A DNA stretch of 64,000 nt, taken from contig CADCXA010000059.1 of the NCBI GenBank assembly GCA_902806565.1, positions 620,001-684,000 on the forward strand, given 5' to 3'. Below, piece after piece: positions 35,801 through 51,096 of this stretch. How positions within the stretch are numbered: position 1 is the first letter of the stretch; each line of letters begins with the position of its first letter. The translations under genes and the position numbers were made by a program. Origin of the DNA: Hypoxylon rubiginosum. Lineage: Eukaryota; Ascomycota; Sordariomycetes; Xylariales; Hypoxylaceae. Below the pieces are notes generated by a model. The model ran no database searches and was not told the DNA's origin. It saw only the letters and a program-made list of their open reading frames with translations.

Positions 35801-38800
35801 TTATATTAATAAATTTTTAAAATTATTATATTTTAAAATTATAATTAAATTTAATAATTATTTTATTTATAAATAAAAACTTATTATAAAAATATTTAAT
35901 AATTATTTAAAACTATAAAATTATAATAATATATTAATAATTTAATATAACTTTTATTTAAATTTTAAATTTATATAAAAATAAAAAACAATAAAATATA
36001 TTTATAAATATATATATATAAATATTAATAAAATTATTATATATTTATAAATTAATAAAAATTTAAAATATTTTAATTAAATACTGTAAAATTAAAATAA
36101 AATTACTATTTATTTCAAAATTAATTTATAAAGTTTCTTAAAATTATATATTAATTATTTTAAACTTTTATTAATAATATTAAACCGGTTATTTAAATCT
36201 TTATTATTTATTTATTTAAAAAGTTTTTTTTAATATATAATATTATTAAAAGTTTTAATATATTAATAAATAAAATTAATTAATTTTAATTAATATTATC
36301 CGTTTAATATATTTATAATAAATAATATAAAAATAAATATTATATATTATATAAAAAATATTTTAATAATTTTAAAAATATTTAAAATTAAAATAAATTA
36401 AATATTAATATAATATAAAAAAACTTAATTAAATTTATTATATTTAATTAAAAGTTAAAAATAGTTTTATTTATAAATATTATATATAATAATTTTAAAA
36501 GTTATAAATCAATTTAATTTATATAAATATAAAAACTATTAATATTATATTTTTTTAATAAATTTATAAAACTTAAGGTTTATTAAAAAATAAAAATTAT
36601 TAAAACCACTTTTTAAAAAAAAAGTTTTTTTATTATAAATTAATAAGTAAAATTTATATTTATATATATTATTATTAATAATAACTTTAAAACCTTTTTA
36701 AATATTTAAATTAAGATTAAAAGATTTTTTATAATAATTTATAAAAAATAATTATTTATTTTTATAATTTATTAATATTTTTTATATAATTTATTTAAAT
36801 TATAAGTTTTATTTTATTAAATAAAGTATTATATATAATAAAAACTAAATTAATAAATATTGTTTTTAAAAAGAAAATAAATTATAATAAATATAAAAAA
36901 GATTTATAAAATTAAATAATTAATAATATTTAACTTTTAATATTATTAAAAAAATAATATAAAATAAAAGTTTAAATATATATTTTTATTTTTAAAATTT
37001 TATTAAAATAAAAAAATCGGTTTTTTTTATTTAATTATTTATTATTATTTTTAATTAAAATAAATTAATATTATATATTACTTTTTTTATATATTATAGT
37101 TTTTTTATTATTTAATAAATAAATGGTTTATTTATAATTTAAGTTTTTTATTTTATAAAATATAATTAATAATCTTTTAATTTTTTAAATAAATATTATT
37201 AATTATTTATAATAAAATAATTATATAATATAACTATATTTTTAAAATTATTTATAAAATATTATATAATAATAAAAAAATAAGTTATTATTTAATAAAA
37301 CTTTTTAAATTCTTTAAAAGAAAATTTATATAAATTTCACTTGTTATCAAAAATAATTTATATTTATGAATTATTAATATTTATTTATAATATTTATTTA
37401 TATAAGTTTAATTTAAATAATTAAATTTTATGAAAAATATATAAATAAAATAAATAAATATTAATAATATTTAATTTATAAAAACCTTTTATAAAATATT
37501 TTATAATATTAATTAAAATAAAATAATTTTATTAAAAAATACTCTAAAAATAATTTAATGTAATTAAAATATATATAATTATATATATTTTTTTAATATT
37601 TTTAAATAAGATTAATTATAATTTTATTGTTTTTCTTTAAATTTATTTTATTTATATATAATATATTTATAATTAAAAATAATAATAAATTATTTTAAAA
37701 TATTTTTAATAATATTAAATTATATTATTTATTAAATATTTATTTTTATATAAAAATATAAATTATTATTAATTATTAATAAAATTTATATATTTTTTAT
37801 AATTAAATAAAATATTTTAATAAAACTATATTTTTATATAATTTAAATTTAAATAAACATATTTATAATAAAATATAATTAATAGTAATTTAATTTAAAA
37901 AATATAATATTAAAAAGAAAATACTTAATAAAATTTCAATAATAAAACTTATATTATTTTTAAAATTAATTTAATTTAAAATAAAAATAGTTAATTATTT
38001 TTATAATTTAAATAACAGTTTTTTATTTTAATTTAATTTATAATAATTATAAATAAAATAAAGAAATTATTTTCTTTTATTTTTAATATTAATTTAAAGT
38101 TTTTAGTTTTTATTTATAGTTAGTTTTATATAATTATTTTTAAAATATTAAATATTTAAACGTTAAAAAGTTTAAAATTATATTTATAATATTATATATT
38201 TTAAAGATTTTTAAAAGTTAAAAAATAATAATAATATATAAATAATTATTAAAAATTAATAAAAAATTAATAAAAAACTATTATATATATAAATAAATAA
38301 AGTATTTATTAAAAAATTAGATTTTAAAATATTTATTATAATATAATTATTTAAAAATTTTTAACGTTAATTAATATTAATAATAATTATTAAATTTATA
38401 TAAATAATATAAATTTTTTATTTTAAATTAAAGTTTTAACTAGATTTTAAGAATTTCTTTAAAATTAAAATTATATTTTTATAAATTATTTTAATATTAT
38501 TAATTAAAATTATAAAAAAAACTTATAATTTTATAATAATTTTATAATACTTTTAACCTATAAAATAACAATTAAAAATAAACAAACTTTATTTTAATAT
38601 TTTTTATGTTTTTTTTTAATAATTAAAACTTTTATAATAAATATAATTAATATTTTTTAAAAGTTTTAAATTTAATTAATATTAATATAAAAATAATAAT
38701 AATAAAACTATTTATATAATAATAAAAATATTTTTAATTTAAATATATTTATTAATATTTATATATATATTTTAATTATTATATACTTTTTTTAAATATT

Positions 38801-40750
38801 AATTTAATAAATATTTATTATTATTATTATAATAATAATAATAATTAATATAAATTTTATTAAAATTATTAAAAATAATTATATAATAATTAATATCGGT
38901 TAAATAAAATTTTATAATATAATATATAAATATATATTAATATAAATTAAATAAATAAAATTATTTATAATAAAATAAAATAAATTAAATTAAATTAATT
39001 AATATTATAATTTAATTTAAATATAAATATATAATATAAAACTTATATAATTTAATAATTATATATAAAGTTTAAACTTTTTTATATGTTATTTTATTGA
39101 ATAATTATGTTTTTTTTTTATATTAATTAATATTTTTTTAATTTTTTTAATATAATATAATTATTTTTTAAAATCTTTATAAAATATTTATAATTTATTT
39201 AATTTAATAATAAAATCTTTTATTTATTTATTATATATATATATATTATTTTATTAAAATATAATATATAAAAATATTATATATTAAAAAAAACTATAAA
39301 TAAATTAAGTTAATTAAAAATATATTTTAAATATTTAAATTTAATTTAAAATAAAAATGTTTTTTATATTTTATATAATATATTTAATAAATTAATAAAT
39401 GTTTTATATTATTTTATATTTTATTTATTAAACTTATTTATAATAATATAATATTATTTAAATATTTTTAAACTAGTTTTTTAATAATATTTATTTATAA
39501 TTGTAATTTTAATTAATTTATTAATATATAAGTTATAAAAATAAAAATACTTATAAAAGACTTTTTAAAATATATAATTTATTATTATAAAATAATTATT
39601 AGTTTAATTATAAAACTTATTTTTAAATTAATATAAAAATTATTTATAAAATATTTTATTTTATTATTATTATTAATTATAAAACTTTTAATTATATAAA
39701 TATTATTATTATTATTATTTATTAGTTTTTAAAGTTATTTATTTTATAAGTAATAAATATATTTTTTTAAAAATAAACTTTTGTTTAATAATATTTTTAA
39801 ATAAGTTTATATATATATTTTTTAATTTTATTATAATAAAAATATTATTTTATTATTATTATTAGATTTTTATTTTATATTATTTTTATTTTATATATAT
39901 ATTATTTATTTTGTATATTTAATATTTCTTTTATTTTATTAAATATTATTTATAAATTTAAATTTAAAATGGTTTTTTAAAAAATCTTAAATATTCTTTA
40001 AATTAAAACTTTTATAAAATATTAAAAATATATTAATAAATATATTTAAAATATATAAATATAAATAAATAAATATAATAATATTATTAAAATATATAAT
40101 ATTTAAAAAATAGATTTTTAAAAATTTATAATATTATGAATTAAATTTAAATTAAAAAAGATTTTATTATTTAAATAAATATAAATTTTATTAATAAAAA
40201 TTATTTTAATATATTTAAAAAATAAACGAAATTTTAAATTTAAAAATTAATATTTTAAGTTTTAAAAAATATATAAAAGTTTTATAAAAATATAAATTCA
40301 AATTTATAATTAATATTAATATTAATTATATTTTATATTATATAATTTTATATAATTATTATATATATTTATAAGTATTTTTATAATTTTACGATTTGTT
40401 ATATTAATTTAAAAATAATATCCTAGTTTATATAATATAATAAATTAATTTATAAATCTTTTTATTTATTTTTATTTATTTTAATTAATAAAATATTAAA
40501 ATATTAAAAGTATTATTTTTAAATTTTAAATATATTTTTAAAACTATTATTTTTTATATTTTATATATATATTATATATATATTTATATATTTATTTTTT
40601 TAAATATAAAATATTTTAAAAAGGTTTTATAAAATCTTAAACTATTATTTATTTAAAATTAAAAAGAAAAACTTAAATTTATAAATAATATTATATATTA
40701 TATATATTAAAATATTTATTATTATAATTATATAATATTATATTAAAGTT

Positions 40751-40902
40751 ATTAAATTTAAAGGTTAATTAAATTAAATTTAAATTTATTTATTAAAAAG
40801 TATATAATTTTTATATAATTATTATATATAAAATTTTAATTTTATAAGTTTATTTAATAAAAGTTTATTTATTTTTAACTATCGGTTAATTTTTAAATTT
40901 AA
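40751..40902 (+). repeat. 152-bp dispersed repeat, copy 1
   Basis: Matches 57251-57402 without indels in the same orientation, 16.5 kb apart. Differences are mainly transitions. The element type is unknown. Confidence 0.6.
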
Positions 40903-41091
40903 CACACCTTTTTAAATTTATAATTATTTATATTAAAACCTTGAATTTAAATATTATTAATATAAAATTAAAATATTTATATTTAATATATTTCTTTAAG
41001 TTTTAATTAGATTTTTTAAAAAAAAAAATTTTAATTAAGTATTATATATTTATAATATTTAACTGGTTTAATAAATTTAGTTATTTTTAAA

Positions 41092-41830
41092 AATAACACT
41101 TTTTATATAATATAACTTTTACCGATTTTTTATATAATATTTAAGTTTATATATATTTAATATTAAGAACTTTATATTAATAATTATTTATATAAATTTA
41201 TATTAAACCTTAATAATATTAAATTATCCAAGTTATTTAAAATACTAATTTTTTATTAAATCTTTAATTAAATTCTAAGTTATTTTTTTAAAATCCAACT
41301 TATTATTTTATATATTTAAACTAGTTTAAATATATAAATAATATAATTTAATTTAAAAGTTTCGTTTAATTAAAAGCTTTTAAATAATATAAATCTCGGT
41401 TTAATATATATTTTAACTAAAAAGATATTTAAAAATAAAAGTTAATATCTTTAAAAAAAAATGGCCGAAAAATATTATATAATATTTTTAAAAACTAACT
41501 TTAAATATTAAAAACTTTATATTTAAAAGTTAATTTAATTAAAATTAAATATTAAATAAAAGTGTAACTTATATTAATATTTTTATTATTTTCTATTTTA
41601 TTAATTAATAACGGTATTATATAATAACTAGTTAAATTAATTAAATTAAATTATAATAAATATTAAAAATTAATAAAAACCTTTATTTTATAATAATAAA
41701 TTATATACCGCGATATTAATAAATTTATATATAAATTATAAAAAGATTTATTAATATAAAAGTTTAATATATATTAACTTAAATACTACGTGGACTTTTA
41801 TAAAAATTATACTATATAAAAAGTATTATT
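41092..41830. mobile_element. 740-bp terminal-inverted-repeat element, copy 2 (Mutator-like)
   Basis: Second copy of the element at 29062-29801. It starts AATAACACTTTTTATATAAT and ends with the inverted partner. It is flanked by identical 10-base sequences TATTTTTAAA at 41082-41091 and 41831-41840. This copy retains slightly more G and C (for example ATGGCCGAAA near 41461), so it may help reconstruct family history. Confidence 0.65.
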
Positions 41831-43528
41831 TATTTTTAAACTAGTAATATTTTAATTAATCTATTTATTTTTATTTTTATTAATAATATATATTTAATTA
41901 TAATTAAGTTATTTTTAATTTTTTAATAAAGCTAGTAATTATAAATATTTATATATTTTAATTTAATTTTAAGTTAAGTAATTTTTAAAGTTACTAGTTT
42001 AATAATTTATATATTATTATATTTTACTTTAATTTTTTTATAATTAAACTTAATTTTTAATTTCTTAATTAATTATTTAATATATATTATTTCTTTTATA
42101 ACTTATATTAATATTAATAATTTAATTTTTATAATAAATATAATAATAATATTTTATTTATTTATTTTTTAATTAATTAATTTATTAAATAAAGTTATAA
42201 TATAAATTTATAAACTTTTATAATTTATTATATTATCGGTAAAAAAAATATCACTAATTATTATTAAATTATTTTTATTTTTTATTTATAAAATATATTA
42301 TTTTATTTTATATAAATATTATATAATTTAATTTATTATTTTTTAATAAATATTATTTAAGTTTATAAAAAATTAAGCTAGTTATAAAACTATAAATAAT
42401 ATATTAAATTTAATAAATATAACCACGAATAATATTAAATTAATTTTATATTAATATTAATAAATTTCTTATTTTATAACATGGTTTTTTTATAAAAATA
42501 ATTTTTATAAAATTATAAATATATCTAGTAATTTATTAAATAAAGTAATTAACTTAATTATTATTTTAATATATAAAATTTAAAATAATAAAACTTTTTT
42601 TTAAAATTAGTTATAAATAATTTTAGTTTTTAAAAATTATTAAATTTTATTTTTTTTAATTATTTAATAATCTTTTTTAATTATAAAATTATATTAATTA
42701 TTATTTTTTATTACTTTTTTAATATATTATAATTATATTATTTATATAAAAAAATATTAATATTTTTTTTTAATATAATAATATAATTTATATAATATAT
42801 TTTTAAAGTTTAATTTTAATAAACTTTTTAAGAATTTTTTTTATTAAAATAATAACAAGATTTTTAACTTATAAAAAACCTTATATAATTATAATATTAT
42901 ATTTTTCTTTTAGTATTTTAATAATATATATATAAAAATCTTATTTATTATAATAATATATATAAAAATATTTATTATATTATATTATATTATTTTAAAT
43001 AATTTACTAGTAAAAATAATAATATATATTTTATTTAATTATAACTTTTTTTATTAATTTTTTTATATAATAAATTTAATTTTATATTTTAAAAAACGTT
43101 TATATTTATTAAATTTATAAATATATATTTATATAAAATTTAAGATTTAAAATTTTTTTATAATTAGGTTTATTTTTTTAATTTTTAATTAAAATTTTAT
43201 TTAATTATAACTTTTAAAGTAATTTTTTTTTATTTATTTAAAAAAATGTTTTATTAAATAATTTATAAACTTTTTACGTTAATAAAACGCTTTTTTAATA
43301 AACTTTTAATATAGTTTTTATTTTTTTTATAATACTTTTTTTATGTTAGTTTAATTTAAGATTTTTAATTTTACTTTTTATATAAAAAAAAACTTTAAAA
43401 CCTATTAAAAATATAGTTTTTTATAATTTAAGTTTATAAAATCTTAAGTTTTAAAATAAATTTAATATAAAGTTTATATTTTTATTTTAAATTATATAAT
43501 ATAATAAAATAAATAATAAATTTAATAA

Positions 43529-43699
43529 TTATAAAAGTTTAAATATATATAAAGCTTATTTTGTTAAAAATTTAAAGCTATAATTAATTATTCAAGGTTT
43601 TATAAGCTTTAATTATTTAAATAAATTAGTTTTAAAATATATTTTATTTTAATTTTTAATATATTTTATTAATATAATAAGTGTTTTTAACGTTTATTA
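43529..43699 (+). repeat. 171-bp direct repeat, copy 1
   Basis: Aligns to 53516-53686 with no indels over 171 bp, in the same orientation, 9987 bp apart, contrasting with the unrelated flanks. It could be a pair of short long-terminal repeats around an internal region of about 9.8 kb, or two insertions of a small element. Confidence 0.6.
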
Positions 43700-46600
43700 T
43701 TTCTTTTTTAACGGAAAAAAAAAATAATATTTTTATTATTTATTATTATTTTCTTTTTAATGTTATTAAATAGTGTTATTAATAATAAATATTATTAATA
43801 TATTTAATTTTCTTTTAAAATAAGTTAGATTTTTAACGGTAGTTTTAGTTTTTATTTATATTTAATTAATAGTAATTAATAACGTTTATATATATTTATT
43901 AATATTTTTTAAATATATAAATATTATTAGTTTATTATTTAGTTATTTTTTTAACTTATATTTTTATTATTTTAGTTTTTTTTTAGGTTTTTTTTATTAT
44001 TTTAATAATGTTATTAATATTATTATATTTTAATTTTATAACTTTTAATATGTTTTTTATATTATTTTTATTTTATTTATTTATTTATAAAATCTTATTT
44101 TTTAATTTCTTAATAATTTTATTTAAAAAAAATAGTAACTAAATTAATATTTTATAACTTAATAGTTTATTATTATTAAAAGATTTAATTAAAATAAGAA
44201 ACTTAAATATTAGTTATTATAATAACTTAGGAATTTTAATTATTAATATTAATATATTTTTTTTTAATAAATTAAAGTTTCTATTATTATTAAAAAATTT
44301 AATCACTAATATTAATATTTCTTTTTTTAATAAGTTAAACTTTTAATGATTTTAATTTAAATAATGAATTATTTATAATTAATTATTATTATTTAAAGAT
44401 TTATTAATTAATATTAACTTTTTTTATTTTTATTTTAATTATATTTTAATTAATTAATTAAGAATTATCGTTTTAATTAACTATTTTATTATTTATATAA
44501 TCTTATAATAAAAAACCTAGTGGTTAATTTTTTTATTATTCGATTAAAAATTAAATATAGTTTATTAAAAGTTGTTAAAATTTAAATATTTTAATATATA
44601 TTTTTAGTTATATTATTTAAATTAGTTTAATTTAAAAAAGTAATTATTTAATTTTTTAAAATATTATATTAATACTTTTATAAGTATTTTTATTAATTTA
44701 AATAATTTTTAATTAATTAATATTAAAGATTTTTAATTATTAATAATTATTTTTTATAAGTTTATTAACGTTTTATTTAAATTAGTTTTTAAAGTAAATA
44801 TAATCTTTTAAAGAATTAATAAAACGTTTTATTAATAAACGTATATTTAATTATTATTATTAATTTAATTTAATTAATTTTTTTATATATTTTACTGTTA
44901 AATTTATAGTTTTATTAAAAATATCTTATATATTTTTTATTAATATTTTAAGCTTGTAATTATATTAAATTTTTTTTAACGTTAAAATGAAAAAAGCTTT
45001 AATTAGTTTTAATAAAACTACGTTTTTAAAAATTTATTTTAATTTTAACGTTTATTTTTTTTTAAATTTTAAACTATTTTTAGTTATTTATCGATATAAT
45101 TTAAATTATTACTAATAATAATTATAGTATTTTAATTAAATTTAAATGTTATTTATTATTTTTTTTAATTATAATCTAGGAATTTTTTTAAGAAATTAAT
45201 TTATTTTAAATTTATTTTATTAATATTATTATTATTATTATTTATATTAAATATAATATAATTATTAAGGATTTTAAATTTAATTTTTTTAATTATTTTA
45301 CTTTTATTTTAAATGTTAGGTTTAGTTTTTATTATAATATTATTATTAATAATTCTTTTAATAATAAAAATAATAAAAATATCATAGTTAAAATTAAATC
45401 TAATAAATTATTTAAAAAAATTACTTAAAATAACGTTTAAGTTTTTAATTATAAGTATAATATTAATATTAAATATAAATTAATAAAACGTAAAATTAAC
45501 TATGTTTAAAAAAATATTAATAAATATATTTAAAAATTATATTATTTTAAATAACAAGTAATTTATTAATTTATTAATAAATATTAATAAGTTTTTTATA
45601 ATTAAATTTAACGTTTTATTATTTTTATTAGCTTTTATATTTTTTTTTTAATTATTTTATAAAAACGTTAAAACGTTATTATTTTTAAAGCTAGGTGTTT
45701 AAATATTATAATAATAAATAAATTTATTATATAAGTTATTTTTAATAATATTTTAATTAAATAATTTATTAAGTAAAATATTTAAATAATATTTTAATTA
45801 AAAGAATATATATAAATATATTTAACTATAAATAAAATAATTTAAAAAGGAAAATTAAATATATAAAAACTAATTAAAAAAAAAGAATTTATAAAAAAAA
45901 AGGGAAAAAAAAAATTAATTTTACTAGTTATTTATATTTATATATTAACAAAATTAAATATACACGTGTTTTTTTTAATATATATTATTAATAACTTTAA
46001 ATATATATATGTTTTTTTAAATAATATATATATTATTTATATATATTATTTTTAAATAAAGAAACTATTAAAATATATGTTTTTATTAAAATCTTATAAA
46101 TATTTTAACTAATTAATTTAGTTTTTATAAAATTAACATTTAAATATTAATTTTAAATATAATATTTATAATTTTAATAATTTTAAAAGCGTTTTTTAAT
46201 TTAATAACCGGTTAAAATTATTTTAAGGTGATTTTAACGTTATTTTATTTAAATTAGTTATTATTTTATATAAGTTTAGTTTTTTTTATAATTAGTTAAG
46301 TTTTTAAAATATTAATGTTTTTTTTTAAATTTTTAATTTTTAAGTTATTAATATTTAATAAATTAACTTTATTATAAATAATAATAAGTTTTATTATATT
46401 TTATATTAAAACTTGTTTTAAATATTATTAATTATAAATTTATAAATAACTTTTTTATTTAATTATATACTTTAAAATTAATTAATTTTTTTATTTATTT
46501 ATATGTTAATTAAATAAGGTTTTTATTTTATAAAAAATTTAGTTATTATTATTACTTTTAATTATAATTTTTTTTAGTTATAAAATATAATATTTATATA

Positions 46601-49600
46601 GACTTTTATTTTATAGAATTTAATAAAATTATATCACCGAAATAATTTTATAAATTTATTAATATAATAAAATATTAATTTTATATATTAATTTATTAAT
46701 TTTTTAAATAATAAATAATAAGTTTATATATTAAATTAACCACTTTTTTAACTGCTTTTTAAAAAAATAATATCTTTTATATAATAATAAATAAATTATT
46801 TCTTTTTTATTAAAAAAAATTAAATTATATTTAATATTATATTTAGTTTTAATATTTATAGCTATAAAATTAATTCATACTTTAGTTTTTTTTTAATAAG
46901 CTTATTTTAAAACATTTAAATTAATAAAATTAATAAAAACTTTAAATATAAAGATTATATTTTAAGGTTTAAATTTATAGATTATTTTATTTAAAGATTT
47001 ATTAAGAATAAATAATTTAATATTATTTATATTATATTATAAAACTAAAATTATATTAATTTATAATATTATAAATATTATTAAATAATAATAATAAATT
47101 ATAATTTTTATATTTTAATTTTTTTATTTAAACTGGTTATTAATCTAAAAATATTAAATGGTTAATATTATTAATAAAAATTTTAATCTAATATATATAG
47201 TTTATTAAAACTTAAATATAAACTTAAGGTTTTTATTTAAAATAATTTTAATTAATATTTTTTATTATATATATAATATTTTTAGGGATTAATAAAACTT
47301 TTTTACTAAATTTATAAATAATAACTATTAATATATTAAATATAATATATTTTAATATTATTTAGAAATTTTTTTTTAATAAAACTAATAATAATTTAAC
47401 TATAAAATATTAAGTTATTATATAAAAAAAATAACTAGTAACTTAATTAATTTAAGTTTTTTTAAAAGTTTAAATTTATTTATTTTATTTTTTTAGTATT
47501 TAAAATAAAATTAAATATATTTTTTTATTTTTCGTAATATATTTTAAATTAACATATTTTTTAAATCTTAGATTATACGTTTAAGGTTAAAATAATATTT
47601 ATAATTATATATTATTTTAAATAGTTTTTTTATATATATTAAAAAAAAATATAAGTGTTAATATTTTATATAGTTAATATAATATATTAAATTATTTAAT
47701 AAAATATATTTATATTATTTAATAGTGTTTTTTTTATTTTCTTTAATGTTAAAAAAATTTTAATATAATTATTATAATCTTTTATTATAGTTATATTTAG
47801 CGATAACTTTTATTTTAAAATTTTTATTAATTTTAATTTTAATAATATAATAATTAAAATTATTAATTATATTATTAAGTTTTAATTTTATAATATTATT
47901 TCTTTTTTTTAAATTTATTAAAATATCTTTAATTAATAAATATAATAACGTGTTTAAAATAAGGTTTAAATAATTTAATATATAATATACGTTTAATTAA
48001 TATTAAAAAAAAATATTAAAATAATTATTAATTAATTATTTATTTTATTACCGTTTATTATTTTAAAGTTAATATAATTTATAATATTTTTTATAGTAAT
48101 ATAATTAATTAATATTATAATTAGTTTAATATAAAATTAAAATTAAATTTTATATTAATAATAAAATTAAATTAAATAAGTGATTTTAAGTTTTATAACG
48201 TTATATTTTATTTTAGTTTTAATTAAAACCTTAAATAAATATATTATTAGTTAAATTTTATTTAATATTATATTTTTTTAATTTTAATCGCTGTTATAAT
48301 AAAAAATTATTATATTAAGGTTTTTTTTTTTTAAGGTATTTATTTTAGTGAATATTATATTATTAAAATTTTAATATATTAAATAACTAGGTTTAATAAA
48401 CTAAAATTATAAAATCTTAAATAATTTTAACTTAAATTTAATTAATTAAAAAAATATTTTAACTATATATTTTTTTTTAATAAAAAATATAAGTGGTAAT
48501 ATTTTATATTAACGTTTTTTAACTAGTAATATTGTTTTTTAAATTTATAATAGTTTGGTTTTTTAAATATATTAAAAGATATATTTATATAAAAAAACTA
48601 ATAACTTAAAATAAGTTTTAAATATAATAAAAGTTATTAATATTTTAATTCTTTTTAATATTTTAATATAATTTATAGTTATTATAATTTTAAATTTATT
48701 TATTGTAAATTTAAATAGTTTAATAAAAAAATAACTAAAAAAGGATTTTTTAAGTAATAATATTAATTTAATTTTAAAATATATTTAAAAAACCTTTTTA
48801 AAATAATATAAATGTTTTTTTTTAAAGTTATTAAAAATAATAATATTATTTATATAAGTTTTAATAAACTCTTTAAATAATAAAAACTATTAATCTATAA
48901 AACGCTAAATAAACATTAGTAAATTTTAAAAACCTATAAAATAAACGTTAAATACTTTTAATTTTTTTAAAAAAACTATTATTATTTTATATTAATAACA
49001 TATAATTATTAAAAGTTAATAAAAAAATATTAAGTTATAAATAACGTTAAAGATTTTTTTGTTTTTTATATATTATATAATTTCCTTTTATTATAATAAA
49101 AAATAAGTATTAAATAATATATTTTTATTAAATATTTTAAGGTTAATTATTATATGATTTTTTTTATAGTTATTAATTATTTTTTATATAATAAAATAAG
49201 GATAAATAAATAAAATTAACTTTTTTATTTATTTTATTTTACTTTTTTTATATAATCTATTAAAAATCTTATTAAGAAATTCTTAATTTTTAATATTTAT
49301 AAAATAAACTTTTTTTAGCTTATATTTATTTTGTTAATTTTTAATAAGATTTATTATTATTTTTTTATTTTTTAGTATTTTTATTATATTTTTATTATTT
49401 TAAATATTATATTTATTAATTAATATATTTAATTTTTTAGTAAATAAAAGATTATTATTAATATAATAAACACTTTATTTAAATATAATTATTAACGTAT
49501 TTTTAAGTTTAATTATATTTAAAAATAATGTTATAGATTTTATATAACCTTTTTTTTTAATTTTAAAACTTTTTTATATATATTTTATAGTCGCTAAATT

Positions 49601-51001
49601 AAATTTAAATACCTTTTTTAAATTTACCGATATATTAAATTTTATAAAAAGGAAATCGGTTTTATTAATAAAATTAACGTTTTTAATTACTATTTAAATT
49701 ATATTAATTTTTTTTTATATTATTTTAATATAGTTTTTATTTAAAATATTATTTATATAACTTAATTTTTATTTTTAATTAATTAATATTAATTGGTTAA
49801 TATAATTAATATAAATTATTATTTTAATAAAATTTATAATATAAATATTATATATTATTTTTAATAATATTAAAATAAATATATAATTATAGTTTTTATT
49901 TAATTTAATATAATAAATTAAAATTAACCTAACGGTTTTTAACAGGATAATAATATATTATATAACTATAATTTATTTTTTATTATTACGTTTTTAATAA
50001 AATAAAATTAATATTTTAATAATAAAATAAAATTTTTAAATTATATATTTATATAAATAATTAAATATAATATTATATTTATTATAAAATTTATTACTAA
50101 GTAATAAATTTAATGTTAAATGTTTATTATAAATTTATACTTTTATTTTAATTTATATTAATTATTATATTTTATTATAATAATTAATAATAAAATTAAC
50201 TATAAATTTTATTTTTTTTATTATAAATATTTTACTAGTTATTTTATTTATAACGATTAGTTTTTCTAGTTTAAATATATTATATTTTTTAATAAACTTA
50301 TTAAGTTAAATTTAATTTACTATATAATAAAATATTTTATTATTAATATATAATATTAACTTTTTATTATTATTTAATATATTAATTTTTAAAAAAAACA
50401 TATTATATTAATATATTATTATAAACTTTTAACGTTAATATCCTGTTAATTATTTTAATGTTATTAATAACTAGAATTTTATTTTATAAAAGTTTATTAT
50501 TAAATTATATTAAATTTATAAAAAAAACATTAAATATATTTTTTATAATAAGTTTTTTATATATTAATTTTAATTATTTAAATTTAAATAAGTTATTAAA
50601 TTAAAACTTATATAGTTTATATTGTTTTAATTTAAATGATATATAGAAATTAATAAAAATATATTTAAAATATTTATTATAAGATTTAAATATTTTTTTA
50701 TATTTAAAATATATTTTTTTTTTAATATTTATATTATTTATTTATTAAAACATTAAATAATTAAAATTATTATTAGAATTTTTATTTATTTCCTTAAAAT
50801 CATTTATTATAATATAATTATTTATTTTAAGCGTATTTTCTTTTTTTTTTTAATTAAAACTATTTTATTTATATATTATTTTATTAATAACGTAATTATC
50901 TTTTTTTTTACTAATATAAATTTATTAATACTAATAACTCTTTAAAAATTAACATTATTTTTAATAATAATAAATATAAAATTTATTAAAATTATAAAAA
51001 A

Positions 51002-51096
51002 AATAGTTTAAATTACTATAAAAATAATTTAAATTACTATAAAAATAATCCGATTTATTATAAAGGTAATTTAATTTATTATAAAAGTAGTTTAAT
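51002..51096. repeat. 21-bp minisatellite, about 4.5 units
   Basis: Units of exactly 21 bp of the form AATA(G/A)TTTAAATTACTATAAA follow one another from 51002; later units diverge (AATAATCCGATTTATTATAAA, GGTAATTTAATTTATTATAAA). A 21-bp period equals seven codons, so this may be the fossil of a protein repeat in a dead transposon gene. Most differences between units are transitions. Confidence 0.6.

Noticed and set aside
29061..41840. First read as long-terminal repeats of one 12.8-kb retrotransposon
   Set aside because: Each 740-bp copy has its own inverted ends and its own flanking duplication, so two independent insertions of an inverted-repeat element fit better.
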